Assembly: GCA_002077065.1 (NCBI GenBank)
Contig: NAJO01000082.1
Location: 1 to 64,000, forward strand
Direction: 5' to 3'
DNA: 64,000 nt
DNA from: Cryoendolithus antarcticus
Taxonomy: Eukaryota; Ascomycota; Dothideomycetes; Cladosporiales; Cladosporiaceae
A program made the position numbers and the translations under genes. The notes below the pieces were generated by a model. That model made no database searches. It had not been told where the DNA came from and worked only from the letters and a program-made list of their open reading frames with translations. Below, piece after piece: positions 31,152 through 41,761 of the stretch; position 1 is the first letter of the stretch; every line of letters begins with the position of its first letter.

Positions 31152-32483
31152 ATGGCTTCCCTCATCAAGGACAAGCTGAAGTCAGCGACTGGTCACAACG
31201 CCGCAGAAGACGCGGAGGCAAAGCGCGAAGCCGACAAATATCGTCTCCAGGTCACGGCGGGGGGCAGCTACGACAAGTCCACCCATCGCGCTGTAGCAGT
31301 CAACTCAGACGATGCGACATACTTCGAGAACGAGCACCTGCGTGGCAAGGTGCAAGTGCGCATACGGAACTTTCAAGGGCTGCCATCGACCTCGCCCTCC
31401 TCGAGTCCGTACTTCGACGACCCGCATCACGCGAAAGACCAGTACAGTCTGGCATTCAGCTTCGTTCCCAAGCACGATATTCCATCACTGAATGCAGTAT
31501 GGGGCAATGACTTTGATCACCCAGTGCGCGATCGCCTGCCGCCTGGTTTCAACACTGCATTCAAAATCGTAAAGGACTTCATCGATCCTGGCCTAAGCTG
31601 CGATGCATATGCTGACGAGCCATGGTTATATGGACCAGCGCTTAGCTCCTGGTTCGCGTTCGTAGTCGGGGACAACATTGGACAAGATGCAGACTTCCCA
31701 GCACCGCGCGAAGATGCCGCCATGGAAGAAGGCGGCGAGGGCACAGGAGGTGAAGTCAGACATCACTTGGGTCTACCCGAAAACAACGAGAAGAGACGGA
31801 AACACTTTCTCTCCGCCGCACATCGCGAAGACTTTACGTTCGAAATCGGCCGACTATACCAAGCAGACTTCTACAACCCGTATCTGGACTTCGGCAACTT
31901 CTCGCTGAAGCTGCCGGGCTTCTCGCTGAAGGTCATCAAGTACATCGACGAGAAGAGCCATTGTCTGAGATATGTGTTCAAGGACCGTGAAAGTGGGGAG
32001 GTGTATATGAATGTGAACTTTGAGCTGTTGATGGGGAAGGAGGTGGATGAGGCATTGGAGAAGGAGAAGAGCGGGAAGCAGACAAGTCAGATAAGCGCAG
32101 GTGCAGTGAACGGAGTTAATGAACAGAGTCAGGCTGGCGCCCTAAGGGAGCATACCAGCGAAAATGAGACGAAGGTGCCGCGACAGCATTCCGCCAACAT
32201 CAATGGCATGGGCGAAGTTTCACGGCCGGGCAGCATTACAAAGGATGCCACACCAATGAATGCACCCGCAGAATCTCCTGTTAAGGCCGATGTCACCGAA
32301 ACGACCTCTGACAGAATTCCGAATACGACTGATCCTAGCGATCAACCTGATGCCGTGGCCAGCACGCCGGACGCCTCAGTGCAGAATACCGTACCCGAGA
32401 AGGACGAAGTGAGCGAGATCAGCGGGCTTTTACAAGCGTCTGCAACCAGTGATCGTCGCTCTGATGCGCGTGGAATATTGTGA
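31152..32483 (+). CDS. DUF1769 family protein
   Basis: Intronless, 443 residues. The core (about residues 28-295) contains the blocks I associate with the fungal DUF1769 family: VQVRIRNFQGLPSTSPSSSP, DQYSLAFSFVPKHDIPS, VWGNDFDHPVRDRLPPGF, FKIVKDFIDPGLSCDAYADE, PWLYGPALSSWFAFVVGD and LPGFSLKVIKYIDEKSHCLR. The acidic insert near residues 175-205 and the Ser/Thr/Glu-rich tail after residue 300 look disordered. No signal peptide or membrane helix is present. Family members are widespread in ascomycetes and have no settled biochemical role, so none is given. Confidence 0.8.
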   Translation: MASLIKDKLKSATGHNAAEDAEAKREADKYRLQVTAGGSYDKSTHRAVAVNSDDATYFENEHLRGKVQVRIRNFQGLPSTSPSSSPYFDDPHHAKDQYSLAFSFVPKHDIPSLNAVWGNDFDHPVRDRLPPGFNTAFKIVKDFIDPGLSCDAYADEPWLYGPALSSWFAFVVGDNIGQDADFPAPREDAAMEEGGEGTGGEVRHHLGLPENNEKRRKHFLSAAHREDFTFEIGRLYQADFYNPYLDFGNFSLKLPGFSLKVIKYIDEKSHCLRYVFKDRESGEVYMNVNFELLMGKEVDEALEKEKSGKQTSQISAGAVNGVNEQSQAGALREHTSENETKVPRQHSANINGMGEVSRPGSITKDATPMNAPAESPVKADVTETTSDRIPNTTDPSDQPDAVASTPDASVQNTVPEKDEVSEISGLLQASATSDRRSDARGIL

Positions 32484-32595
32484 ACGAACGCTATGCGGAC
32501 GGGACGCTGCACGCTAAGAGCGAGCGTCTGGACGATGTACAATAACCTACAGCACCAGCTCCCTACTTGACTTCCCAAGAACCCAGGCAACGCCC

Positions 32596-33396
32596 TCACA
32601 GCCACCTTTTGTTGCCAAACTGGCTAATAAACGCACCACCCTGCGTCTCCACAGTCGCCTTCCCAATAACTTCCATCTGCAACTTCACGCTGTCCTCAGG
32701 CGTGATCGGACCAGTAAAATGCGGCGCATACGTCCCAAACTTCTGGCCCATCTCGCCCATAATAGCCTGGTCCTCGGTGCTAGGCACATTCCTGCCCTCC
32801 GGCGTATCGACAAGCCCAGGACTCAAGCTGAAGAACAGGATCCCCTCGCTCTTGCCCAGTGCGGCGTGGTATTTGGCTACGAGCATGTTTGTGGCGGCTT
32901 TGGAGGTCGAGTATACACCGGTCATGTACACATCGTACTCGACGGTCAAGTCGATATCGGCGAGGCCAGTGGATATGGTGACGACTTTCTTGAGGGTTCC
33001 TTTACGGATGAGGGGGAGGAAAGCGTTGATCGTCAGGGCCACACTGGTGACGTTCGTGGAGAAAGATTTGCTGAATTCGTGGGAGAGCTCTTCGGGGGAG
33101 AAGTCTTCCAGCTTCTTAATGGGGGCGTCGATATAAGCTGCATTATTGACGAGGACGTCGAGGCTGCCGCCCGTGATGCCTGCCGTCTCCTTCGCGGCGG
33201 CTTGGAGCGTCGATGCGTCCGTGATGTCGGCTTGGACGAAGTGGATACGGTCTTTGAGCTCAGTGGGTACTTTAGACTGAGCCGCTTCCCTGTTGCGCAC
33301 CAGACCGATGACTGTGTTGTCGGCTATGCTGGCGAGATGGATGACGAAGGCTAGGCCCAGTCCTCTCGACGCGCCTGTGACCAGGTAGGACGGCAT
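32596..33396 (-). CDS. Short-chain dehydrogenase, norsolorinic acid ketoreductase-like
   Basis: Intronless, 266 residues. The motifs are TGASRGLG (7-14) for NAD(P), DITDAST after the third strand, NNA (84-86), catalytic Ser142, and Tyr162/Lys166 in VYSTSK. The block LSPGLVDTPEGRNVPST follows. The pattern resembles the C-factor/Nor-1-like SDR group, which includes fungal ketoreductases of secondary metabolism, but also many housekeeping enzymes. No synthase gene lies nearby, so a metabolite pathway is not supported. Its 3' end lies 112 bp from the stop codon of the convergent DUF1769 gene. Confidence 0.85.
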   Translation of the reverse strand: MPSYLVTGASRGLGLAFVIHLASIADNTVIGLVRNREAAQSKVPTELKDRIHFVQADITDASTLQAAAKETAGITGGSLDVLVNNAAYIDAPIKKLEDFSPEELSHEFSKSFSTNVTSVALTINAFLPLIRKGTLKKVVTISTGLADIDLTVEYDVYMTGVYSTSKAATNMLVAKYHAALGKSEGILFFSLSPGLVDTPEGRNVPSTEDQAIMGEMGQKFGTYAPHFTGPITPEDSVKLQMEVIGKATVETQGGAFISQFGNKRWL

Positions 33397-34321
33397 TGCG
33401 ATGGTACGGACGCTGAGGGGTTGCTAGATGAGAAGTCGATTGTTGGACGTGTAAAGCTGGATGATTGAGGCTTGCTTGACTGGGGGATGGAGTGTAAGTG
33501 ATGAGGAGTCCAATGACGAGGATGTCGAGGACTTAATGGTGGGTATGGCGAGAAACTTAAAGCAGCTTGAGCGCCTTTTTGTGTTCTCACTTCTACCTGC
33601 AATCCAGTCGAGCGGCTTCTCATGTTATTGCGTTTCCGTTCCCACTACAAGACATAGATGACCAATCTCGTGCTTGGCGAAACGAAGCTCAGCTTACTTG
33701 GCATGCAGCATTATGCATCGAGTTAGCAATCCAGACGCGCATAATTCCGCACTACCACTCTACACAGCATCGCTTAGCATGTTCGCAAGTATGCGTGCGC
33801 ACCCACAGTGACAAGACGTAGTCCACCCCCACGAAGCCATGCAGTGACGATTCGGCAGTGAGTAAGCCGTCGTCTACAGAGCGAACTGTGTCGGCGGACA
33901 GAATACCGGTGACAAACACAGAGTACAAGCGACGACTCTTCGCAAATCATCCGGATCGCTGACATGCTCGCTTGCGTATGCTCATGCAATGTACCAAGTA
34001 GCTCATGATACGCGCTGCGCCACGCCACTCGGTATTCGCAATTGTCGTCGAGCACGAGGGTCTAAATGCTTATGACTTCGACAACAATGTACTTGTTCAT
34101 TCCGCTTCCAGGCGCTCGACCAGGGCCATGCCAGTGACCGAAATGTGATGAAATCGACGATGCGGGAGAAGTTACGTGCCAGTCCTGCCAAAGATTGCGA
34201 TATGTTTGGACTCATTGAAAGATGGCGATGCGACTCGCGAGTCTACTCATCGATCTTGGAGCGATGTGCAGTGACTATGTGCCAGAGATGTCGTTGATTG
34301 CTTGCGACAGACTCGCAGACC
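33397..34321. other. Intergenic, 925 bp
   Basis: This lies between the SDR start and the 3' end of the 2OG oxygenase, both on the minus strand. Only short unconvincing ORFs occur. I see no repeat or RNA gene. Confidence 0.45.
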
Positions 34322-35080
34322 TCACCTCCTGACACAAAGATCACTCCTAATGACCCACTTCTCCCCGCCCGTGACCTCCTTTCCTTCATGCAACATACAC
34401 TCCTTTCCATGCCGATGCAGCAACGCCATGCCCATTTCCGGCGCTACCGAGACAGGCTTAGGTGTCGGCGCTCTCTTCGACGTAGGCTCAGGGTAGAAGA
34501 CCGTCTCGCCGCCTTCGCAATTAGAAAGGTAGAGGAGAAGTGTCCATGTCGTGACTGCCGGGATCCAGGGTTTGGCGGGCTCCGATGGGTCTGTGAACTG
34601 GACGTTGTTAAAGTCATCGTAGTGTGCGCCGAAGAAGTGGCCGGGCGCGTAGCGATAGATGCGGATGTTCGGGTTGAGGCCGAGGACTTCGCCACCCCAT
34701 GCGTCGCTGCTCCCCGTGTTCTCACGGTGACGAATGAGAAGGTCTTTCAGTGCTGTCTGCTCCCACAACGCCGCGGCGAAACTCGGGTCCTGGACTTGGT
34801 AGCGATCGTTCACTCGCACTGCATGTCCTTTCTGCGGCGTGGTAGGAGTTGTAGTCAGCGGCAACGATCGCAAAAAGTTCACGTACTTTGCACACAACGT
34901 AGGAGTCATTAGATTCGAGACTGTGACAATCTGATCTGGGAGCAAAGTCTCGAGGGTCAAGTCTTCTGCCGTGAGTACTGGTGTGAGAGACGGCCATTGA
35001 GGAGGGACAGCTTCTGCTGCTTGGGCACCATTGATCTTTGCGGTCGCGGTCGATGACTTCGACTTTGATTTGGGAGCCAT
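34322..35080 (-). CDS. 2-oxoglutarate/Fe(II) oxygenase (prolyl 4-hydroxylase-like)
   Basis: Intronless, 252 residues. The double-stranded beta-helix core shows the iron ligands His153 and Asp155 (GAHYDD) and His231 (CMLHEGKEV), with Arg245 in KWVIRSDL positioned for 2-oxoglutarate binding. NPNIRIYRYAPGHFFGAHYD and TTWTLLLYLSNCEGGETVFY are typical of the P4Hc family. A lysine-rich N-terminus (MAPKSKSKSS) could direct nuclear entry, and no signal peptide is present, so collagen-type hydroxylation in the secretory pathway is unlikely. The substrate is unknown. Confidence 0.87.
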   Translation of the reverse strand: MAPKSKSKSSTATAKINGAQAAEAVPPQWPSLTPVLTAEDLTLETLLPDQIVTVSNLMTPTLCAKYVNFLRSLPLTTTPTTPQKGHAVRVNDRYQVQDPSFAAALWEQTALKDLLIRHRENTGSSDAWGGEVLGLNPNIRIYRYAPGHFFGAHYDDFNNVQFTDPSEPAKPWIPAVTTWTLLLYLSNCEGGETVFYPEPTSKRAPTPKPVSVAPEMGMALLHRHGKECMLHEGKEVTGGEKWVIRSDLCVRR

Positions 35081-36090
35081 CGCTGCTGTTCGCGAAACCG
35101 CCGGTCTCTCAGTGCGAACTTACACCTTGCCCAAGTAACTTTGCTATTGTGGTCATCCACCCAATATGTCTGTTTCGGCGCAGTCTGCTCGCCCAGATGA
35201 GAGGCAGCGTGCTTAGTGCCAACACGAACGAACCTGCGTTAGGCTGCAGCGCTCGCTCAAGGAGATGCGACCAGCTCACTGCTGCTGCCGATCAGACCTG
35301 CCGCCGTCAAGTAGCTCCCCGTCAAAGAGGGGGTGTCGTCCGCTCAGTCTGGTAGGAGTGGAGCAGTCACTTCTTGCTGACCATTACTTCAGATGGAACG
35401 GGTCATGGACCGTTCAGTCGGGTCAAAGGTTTTCCAGGCCTAACGTAGTTGGTCTTAAGCCTATGTACAGCCTCGTAGCCTCCTGCCGACGCCTAGTATA
35501 GGTAAGTGTAGCGCTCACAGACGACTGCCTTCAGATTCGAGGCAACGGTCCAACGCAGCGATGTTGGGCTCAAGAATAGGTATGTGGATCTATCATCTTG
35601 TTGCAGAGCGTCAATGCAAACTTTGCAGCCAGGACGACGTGACGTCGGCAGCATCCTGTCTGGTCTATCCGAAGAGAGCACGTCGTCGCATGAGGTCAAT
35701 CCATCTCAAGCCACAGACACAATTCAAGTCGCCAAGCAACGCCTGCAGGGTGATCGACGCTGCCCCGCAAAAGTTGACGGGACGGAACCTCACCGCTAGC
35801 GCAAGCATGGACTGATCTTTGTTGCAACAGGCAAGAGCGACTTCCCAAACATCCGTTCCTGCTCACATACCCTTAGGATCGCGTCAAGAAGCATTCACAG
35901 AGTCTGCGATCAGTGCGGCGCTGGCGAGACGTTTAATTGTGGCTGCACACCCTACAGAAGCCGACCTCGCAGCGCTCCGCTCCATCTCAGATTAGTCGGG
36001 CAGTCCGTGAAGCCGGCGCCTGAAAAGCAGCAGTCGCCATACCCTTCGCCGCCTAGAAATGAAGCCAGTCCGCTTCCTACATCACAGGCG
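35081..36090. other. Intergenic, about 1 kb, with possible 5' exon of the FHA/forkhead gene
   Basis: From about 35800 the frame of the downstream FHA/forkhead gene is open but contains no ATG until 36091. The last 28 codons before that (ending SPPRNEASPLPTSQA) look coding. A short 5' exon with the real start may therefore lie in this region, but no splice pair could be fixed. Confidence 0.4.
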
Positions 36091-39000
36091 ATGGAAAGCA
36101 GCGGAGCCGGGGCGCATGTCGCTCCGGCAATGTCACACTTTGAGCCAGCCGACCGGTTTGCTCTCGGAGGGGACGCGATGACGGGCGACGTGTACAGCGG
36201 CAATGAGTTGATCGCGAGCAATAGTACGGCACTTTACGAGACGGAGCTGCAGTTCGAGCCGAATGTGGCTTTCACAAACCCGTTCAAAGACAGCAACGAA
36301 CGGGCCCAGCAGCCGGTAGCTTCCACCAGGGCAAACGATGAGATGGAAGGAGCAAGCAACGATCAGGCAGCAATCGCGCCACCTGCTGACAGTTCTATCA
36401 ACTTGCCGGAGCTCAGCGAGTTCGCCTATGCTGAAGAGTACCAATCACTTGAGGACAACGACGGACAGTCCCTAGCGGGCACTCTACCGACATCCGCAGA
36501 CTTCACCTACTCTGCCTCTGAGCCAGAACAGACTGTCCCCAAAAGCATGGCCGGATACGCCCAGCTGGTGTTCAACGATGGAGAGTACATTATCGACACG
36601 CTCTCCATCATACTCGGCCGCGACTCTCAGGTCCAGCAACAATACCAGCGCGAGTGCAGACGGCTCAGTAAACAGCAGATTATTGAGCAGGAGCGCGAAC
36701 GTATGGCTGCCAAAGCGTTAGAAGAATACAAGAAAGAGCCAAGCCACGCTTCTCACCCAGACGAGGAACCGTCGTCCAAGTCTGATCACTCGCTTGAAGG
36801 CCGACCAGTCCCAGGCTTGCCCAGCATGTGCAGCGAGCAGGGCGGTATTGTCAATCTAGCTGCGGAGGGCGATGATGAGCACGAGAAGAAACGATATAGG
36901 AGGATCCTTCGCCAGAGGAAGCTAAAGGCGTCTGCACAATCATCGTCTTCCGCGTCCGTCGATCCCGCACGTCTACACAAAGGTTTCTCGTACAACGCCT
37001 TCAACGAGCAGGCTGGCCACGACATGGATGGCGAGGTTGTGCCTTTCGTTGCTGTGCACCCTACTGATCCAAAAGACATTACCAAGATCTCCCGCGAACA
37101 TGCCCGCATCGCCTACAATCACAAGGCGGCCGAGTGGGAGATGGAGGTCCTGGGTAAACATATCATGGTGCTCAACGAATACTCATGGCAGCCTCCGAAT
37201 GGCCTTGAGGACTGGGCTTATGGCTGGGAAAGTGCAGAGCACATTACTCACTTGAGAGGCGCCGTTATCAGACTTACTCACCATACCGACATCATGATAG
37301 CGTCGCTTCGCTTCAAGTTCAGACTGCCAGTTCAGCCTGACGAAGAAGAATCTGACCTCAATGAGCTCGAACCTCTGAGCGAGGATGAAGATGTCGAAAT
37401 CGGCAACAGCAGTCCCGCTCGAAGACTTTCCGCGGCTCTGGACAGCGAAGGCGAAGCCGAGGAGGGCGAGGCTGACAGCGAGCCGGAGGTGGCTCCGGCT
37501 GATGCATCGCGAAAGAAGGGCAAGTCAAAGAAGAAGGCTAAAGCAGAGAAGAAAGAGAAATCGGGACTGAAGCTCAAGCTGAAAACATCACAGACTGCTG
37601 CTAAAGCTGAGGCACGCACATCATCGCCCGAAGTCTCGAGAAAAGCGAGCAAGAAACCGAAGAAATCTGCGCCGCCACCTGACAATGCGGCACCGGGAGA
37701 GTCGAGCGCCGCTGCGGCTTCAGCTGCTCCCACAGCAGCCCCAGCTCCCAGCACTGACGCTCCGGCGGTAGCCGGAAACGACTTAGCAGCGCCAACCACA
37801 TCAGAGCCACCGGCACAGCCCACCGCTCGAGCAGCGGATGTACCTCTTGTCTTCGAGAAGGGAACACTTTTGGGCGACGCTGCACCAGAAGAACTTCCTG
37901 AGAAGCGCAAAGGTCCAGGAAGACCGCCCAAGAACGGCCTGATCTCAAAACGAGATAATGCAATTCTTGCTCGGCGATACATGGACTTCGACAAGCAAGG
38001 CATCCCGCGGCCGCCGATGAAGGAGTTACTAGAGATTGTGCGAGCCGAGAACAAGGCAAAGGAGGCCGCTGCCAAAGCTGCTGCACGTGGTGAGAACAAC
38101 ATGATCATGCAGAGCATCGAGGGTGGTGCTCGCCCCCACGCTGCGTCGATGAATGGTCCGAGAGGCGCTGGCAACGGCAAGGTACAACGATCGACTGACG
38201 ATGCGCTCGCTCGGGCGTCTGCTGAACTTGCTGATGCTGTCGCTGCCGAGAGCAAAGCAGAAGCGAAACGTACTCGCACATGGCGCTCACCTTCGCCAGT
38301 GAAGCCCGAAGAGGAGTGTACTGAGGAGGAGCTGAAGAAGCCGACTCAGACGTACTATATCACACTCGAAGCGATCCTCGGCAATGGTCCACCGGAAGGG
38401 CTTGAACTGCAGCAGATCTATGATAAAGTCATGAAGATGTATCCCTACTTTAAGTACAAGTCCGAGAGTACTGGGTGGCAAAGCAGCGTTCGTCACAACC
38501 TCAAGCAACACCCTCGCTTCCAGCAGTCAACCAAGCAGGGCAAGGGCTGGATGTGGTCGATTAATCCCGAAGTCCCATACAATGGCGACGTTCGAAAGAA
38601 GAAGCCGTCCCCACCACGTGTCCCGCAACAGCAGCAGCAGAACGGTGGTCATGCCCAGCAAGCACACTTCCAATACGGCAACCCATACGCACAGCAGTAC
38701 CCGCAGCAAGGCCAGCAGGGTCAGCAATACGCCTCGCCATACCAGCGAGGCGGTCAGCAGTATGGCTCTGCTAACCAGCAACAAAGGTCCCATCCTGTAG
38801 GTCACTCCCACTTCCCTCCAACCGTGCCGTATGTCCCGTACCATGCAGTACGCGGCTACTCATCGCTTCAGACGGATCAGCGTGCTTACATGCCTCCACA
38901 GCCCGGCCAACACCCGAACAATGCACCCGCCCAAGCCCCAGCTCCGCCAGAAGAACCATCACTCGTCAACGATATGATCGCCTGGAGGAACAAGTTCACG

Positions 39001-40104
39001 AAGGATCCTCAGCAGGCGCCTGGGCTCAGCGAAACGGAGAGAGCTGGCCTGTTCGATAAGATCATGTCCTGGCGGGTCGATCCGAAACAACGAGTTGCTG
39101 TGCCTAGTCCCCTGGAGGCGGAGATGGATCGGCAGATGGAGGCGTTGTGGTTGAAGTGGGGAGTCGGTTCCGATGGTAATAAGATCGCTTCTGTGCAGGG
39201 TGAGGGCGGAGCAGCTGCTGGTGCACAGAGTCAGGCGGCGCCTGCGGGAGTGAACGTACAAGCACCCGTGCCAATTGGGGGTACGTCTGTCCAGCTACCT
39301 GCATCGACTACTGCAGGCACGGCCCTATTTGGTGTGGCTGCTCCTGTTGCAGCTCGGCCAAATAGCTCAATGCCGCCAACAAATGGTCCTGCACTGTCGG
39401 CCTTCAACACGGCACCTGCGACGGGTCCTGCCAGCAATTCATGGCAACCAGGCGCCGTTGCGACGAATGGTGTATATCAGCAGCCACAGGTGCCAGGCCC
39501 GAGATCACAGGCAGCAACTTCTGGTCGACCAACGCCTTCGCCTCTGTCATCGGCTGCTGTGCCATCGAGACCAGTGTCGCAGCATGGGCTACCAGTGCAG
39601 GCAGCTGTGCAAGCTGTCCCTATGGCATCGTACGGTCAAGCAGGTTCTGCTTACACAGCACCACGACAAGGCTCCATACCAGCGCGTGCGACGATCTCGC
39701 CTAAGACGACTGCGGTGGCGCCGATATACCCCCAAGCGTCGCCGCAAACTGCAGCTGGACACGGCTCGGCTTCAGGCAGGCCAGCGAACCCGCCGCACCC
39801 AGCTGCTGGGGTACCGTACGGCGCGATGTCTCAACAGCAGACGCAGGCACATGGACTGCCGACGTCAGCAGCACCGTCGCAGACGACTGGACATTTCACA
39901 CCACCGCAATTGTCTGCTACCGTGAACGCAGGCGCGTTACAGAACGGGACTTCCACAGCGTTCACACCGCAGACCGCAGCGTCGACATTGCAACAGCAGG
40001 ATGCGCCTCAGGCAGCGCCGACACTAAAGCGGTCGGCTTCTGATGAAGCGCGTAACATGGACGAGAGTGGTGCTAACGACGCGAAGAGGGCACGACTGGG
40101 GTGA
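36091..40104 (+). CDS. FHA and forkhead domain transcription factor (Fhl1-like)
   Basis: From the first in-frame ATG the protein has 1337 residues; coding may start further upstream (open from 36007 and earlier). An FHA-type domain begins with AGYAQLVFNDGEYIIDTLSI and the GRDSQ turn. It is interrupted by a charged insert of about 140 residues and resumes with DITKISREHARIAYNHKAAE. Basic low-complexity sequence follows, then the forkhead domain (encoded near 38340-38590) with LQQIYDKVMKMYPYFKY and WQSSVRHNLKQHPRFQQ. The C-terminus is Gln/Pro/Ala-rich, an activation-type region, with a short helical block DMIAWRNKFTKDPQQAPGLS. The FHA plus divergent forkhead combination is that of Fhl1, a regulator of ribosomal protein genes in yeasts; orthology is inferred. 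Confidence 0.8.
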   Translation: MESSGAGAHVAPAMSHFEPADRFALGGDAMTGDVYSGNELIASNSTALYETELQFEPNVAFTNPFKDSNERAQQPVASTRANDEMEGASNDQAAIAPPADSSINLPELSEFAYAEEYQSLEDNDGQSLAGTLPTSADFTYSASEPEQTVPKSMAGYAQLVFNDGEYIIDTLSIILGRDSQVQQQYQRECRRLSKQQIIEQERERMAAKALEEYKKEPSHASHPDEEPSSKSDHSLEGRPVPGLPSMCSEQGGIVNLAAEGDDEHEKKRYRRILRQRKLKASAQSSSSASVDPARLHKGFSYNAFNEQAGHDMDGEVVPFVAVHPTDPKDITKISREHARIAYNHKAAEWEMEVLGKHIMVLNEYSWQPPNGLEDWAYGWESAEHITHLRGAVIRLTHHTDIMIASLRFKFRLPVQPDEEESDLNELEPLSEDEDVEIGNSSPARRLSAALDSEGEAEEGEADSEPEVAPADASRKKGKSKKKAKAEKKEKSGLKLKLKTSQTAAKAEARTSSPEVSRKASKKPKKSAPPPDNAAPGESSAAAASAAPTAAPAPSTDAPAVAGNDLAAPTTSEPPAQPTARAADVPLVFEKGTLLGDAAPEELPEKRKGPGRPPKNGLISKRDNAILARRYMDFDKQGIPRPPMKELLEIVRAENKAKEAAAKAAARGENNMIMQSIEGGARPHAASMNGPRGAGNGKVQRSTDDALARASAELADAVAAESKAEAKRTRTWRSPSPVKPEEECTEEELKKPTQTYYITLEAILGNGPPEGLELQQIYDKVMKMYPYFKYKSESTGWQSSVRHNLKQHPRFQQSTKQGKGWMWSINPEVPYNGDVRKKKPSPPRVPQQQQQNGGHAQQAHFQYGNPYAQQYPQQGQQGQQYASPYQRGGQQYGSANQQQRSHPVGHSHFPPTVPYVPYHAVRGYSSLQTDQRAYMPPQPGQHPNNAPAQAPAPPEEPSLVNDMIAWRNKFTKDPQQAPGLSETERAGLFDKIMSWRVDPKQRVAVPSPLEAEMDRQMEALWLKWGVGSDGNKIASVQGEGGAAAGAQSQAAPAGVNVQAPVPIGGTSVQLPASTTAGTALFGVAAPVAARPNSSMPPTNGPALSAFNTAPATGPASNSWQPGAVATNGVYQQPQVPGPRSQAATSGRPTPSPLSSAAVPSRPVSQHGLPVQAAVQAVPMASYGQAGSAYTAPRQGSIPARATISPKTTAVAPIYPQASPQTAAGHGSASGRPANPPHPAAGVPYGAMSQQQTQAHGLPTSAAPSQTTGHFTPPQLSATVNAGALQNGTSTAFTPQTAASTLQQQDAPQAAPTLKRSASDEARNMDESGANDAKRARLG

Positions 40105-40621
40105 GATGAATGGGAATTCGAGGAGATGCATGGCTCGGTGTGATCAACGCTTCATGCGGGGGAAAAAGTTATAACTTGACTATTAGCGAAGGCGTTTTGG
40201 TGCTTCTTCTGAGGCTGGGATGACGGTACGGGAGGATGCTTGGTATTGCGGCCTTTTGCTGATGGTGGGAGCGTTCTCAGCGGGCGGTGCTTCGTTATGA
40301 CCAGGGAAGATGTCCCCGTAAAGCGGGCGCATGTCTCATCGTTCACTCGGGGAAAGCCGCAACGGTGATGCGGCAGGGCTGAGGAGTCAGAGTCTATAGC
40401 TCTGCAAACTATTTGGACAGACATCTCGGTCTCGTGATCAGTACATCTCAGTACGTGGACGTTAAAGCGCAGGGCAAGAGTGGAAACCGTCCCATCGAGT
40501 TCACATGCCAAGCCTTGACATGTGGACATGGAAGCCTTGACCTTCACGCGCCAGCTGCTACTCATCAACACCATTGCTTGATCTCACATCGTTACTCACA
40601 CCCCTCCCACATCCCCAAATC
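40105..40621. other. Intergenic, 517 bp
   Basis: This is the 3' flank of the FHA/forkhead gene and the promoter of the Iec3 gene. Nothing else was recognised. Confidence 0.45.
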
Positions 40622-41761
40622 ATGTCCGCCACCGACAGCACACCCCCGCCTCACCCCACTCTAGGCGGCAAAACCTTCGCCAACCTCCCCCCTCCACCCC
40701 AAGCCACCCCCTCAAACCATCCTCCCTACAAATCCTGGCGAAAGAAGTACCGCAAAATCCGCACTCACTTTGACGCCGTGCAGACCGAAAATCATGCGTT
40801 GTATAAGACGGAGCACAAGCTCGAGCACCTCGCCAAACGCCTTCGGGAAGAACTCGACCATCTGCTTGAGACGCTGCTAGAAGTGAACCAGAGCCCTGTT
40901 GTGCCGGCGGAGTTGAGGTTCGATGTGAGATTACCGAGTCAGAAGTCGCTGGGGACGGCGCACGTGAGGAGCGACATCACTTTGCAGGAGGCGGATGAGA
41001 TGGTTGGGGAGTATACGATTGCTGTGCAGCACGGGCGCATCCCGCCATTGGACTTGGCGATCATCAGAGAGCAGGTCCAAGAGGCGCTGGCGAGTCAGGG
41101 CGTTGTTGGCTTGGAGGCGCTGGAAGCTAGGGTTCCGGCACCGGTGGTGAGAGGGGCGGAGGATCTGCCATTGGAGTGTAGAGGCGGGGATGCGCCGGGG
41201 TATATGAGTGCGGAGCTGGAAGCGGAGTTCTACGCTCGGCTGGATGCAAGTTTGGAAACGGGGTTGGGATTTGAGAAGGAGGGTGTGGTAGGGGCGGGGG
41301 AGGTGAATCAAGCGGATATGACGCCCAGGGAACTTGAGCGGCAGATGGAGCTGCAGAATCCGATGAGCCAGCATAATTGGCTGAAGAACAACACCAAACA
41401 TGAAGGCGACGACGCAGACTCGGTGGTTTCAGTCGATGGCTGGGGTAAGCCCATCATCACTAAGAAGCGGCCTGGCAAGAATCTCGCGAAGCAGGTTGGT
41501 GATCGAGCCGTAGAGAGGGCGAGGGAGGTGGGCAGTCCGAGTGCAGCTAGTGGGTTTGAGGACGATGAGCGTGAAGTGGGCAGTGAGGATCTGGGCGGGA
41601 GTGGGAAAAAGAGAAAGGCGGATGGGGAGGGGGCGTTCAAGGCTAAGAGCCGGAAGAGTGGCGGGGAAGGCGGTGGGAAGGGGAAGAGGAAGAGGGCTAC
41701 TGAGGAGGGGATCACGGGGAGTGCGAGTGCGGTCAAGAAGGTGAAGGTTGGGGAGGAGTGA
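40622..41761 (+). CDS. INO80 chromatin remodelling complex subunit Iec3
   Basis: Intronless, 379 residues from the ATG at 40622; an in-frame region upstream gives 16 more residues but looks non-coding. The N-terminal block YKSWRKKYRKIRTHFDAV, followed by a long helical region (ENHALYKTEHKLEHLAKRL, LREELDHLLETLLEVN), is the signature I know from the Ino80-complex Iec3 family of fission yeast and filamentous fungi. The C-terminal third is Gly/Lys/Glu-rich with nuclear-localisation-like patches (GSGKKRKADGE, GKGKRKRATEE). The protein is expected in the nucleus as an accessory subunit of the INO80 remodeller. Confidence 0.8.
   Translation: MSATDSTPPPHPTLGGKTFANLPPPPQATPSNHPPYKSWRKKYRKIRTHFDAVQTENHALYKTEHKLEHLAKRLREELDHLLETLLEVNQSPVVPAELRFDVRLPSQKSLGTAHVRSDITLQEADEMVGEYTIAVQHGRIPPLDLAIIREQVQEALASQGVVGLEALEARVPAPVVRGAEDLPLECRGGDAPGYMSAELEAEFYARLDASLETGLGFEKEGVVGAGEVNQADMTPRELERQMELQNPMSQHNWLKNNTKHEGDDADSVVSVDGWGKPIITKKRPGKNLAKQVGDRAVERAREVGSPSAASGFEDDEREVGSEDLGGSGKKRKADGEGAFKAKSRKSGGEGGGKGKRKRATEEGITGSASAVKKVKVGEE

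Noticed and set aside
37332..38279. 315-codon minus-strand ORF opposite the FHA/forkhead gene
   Set aside because: It is Ser/Ala-rich and mirrors the Lys/Ala/Glu codon pattern of the real gene on the plus strand; no motif is present.
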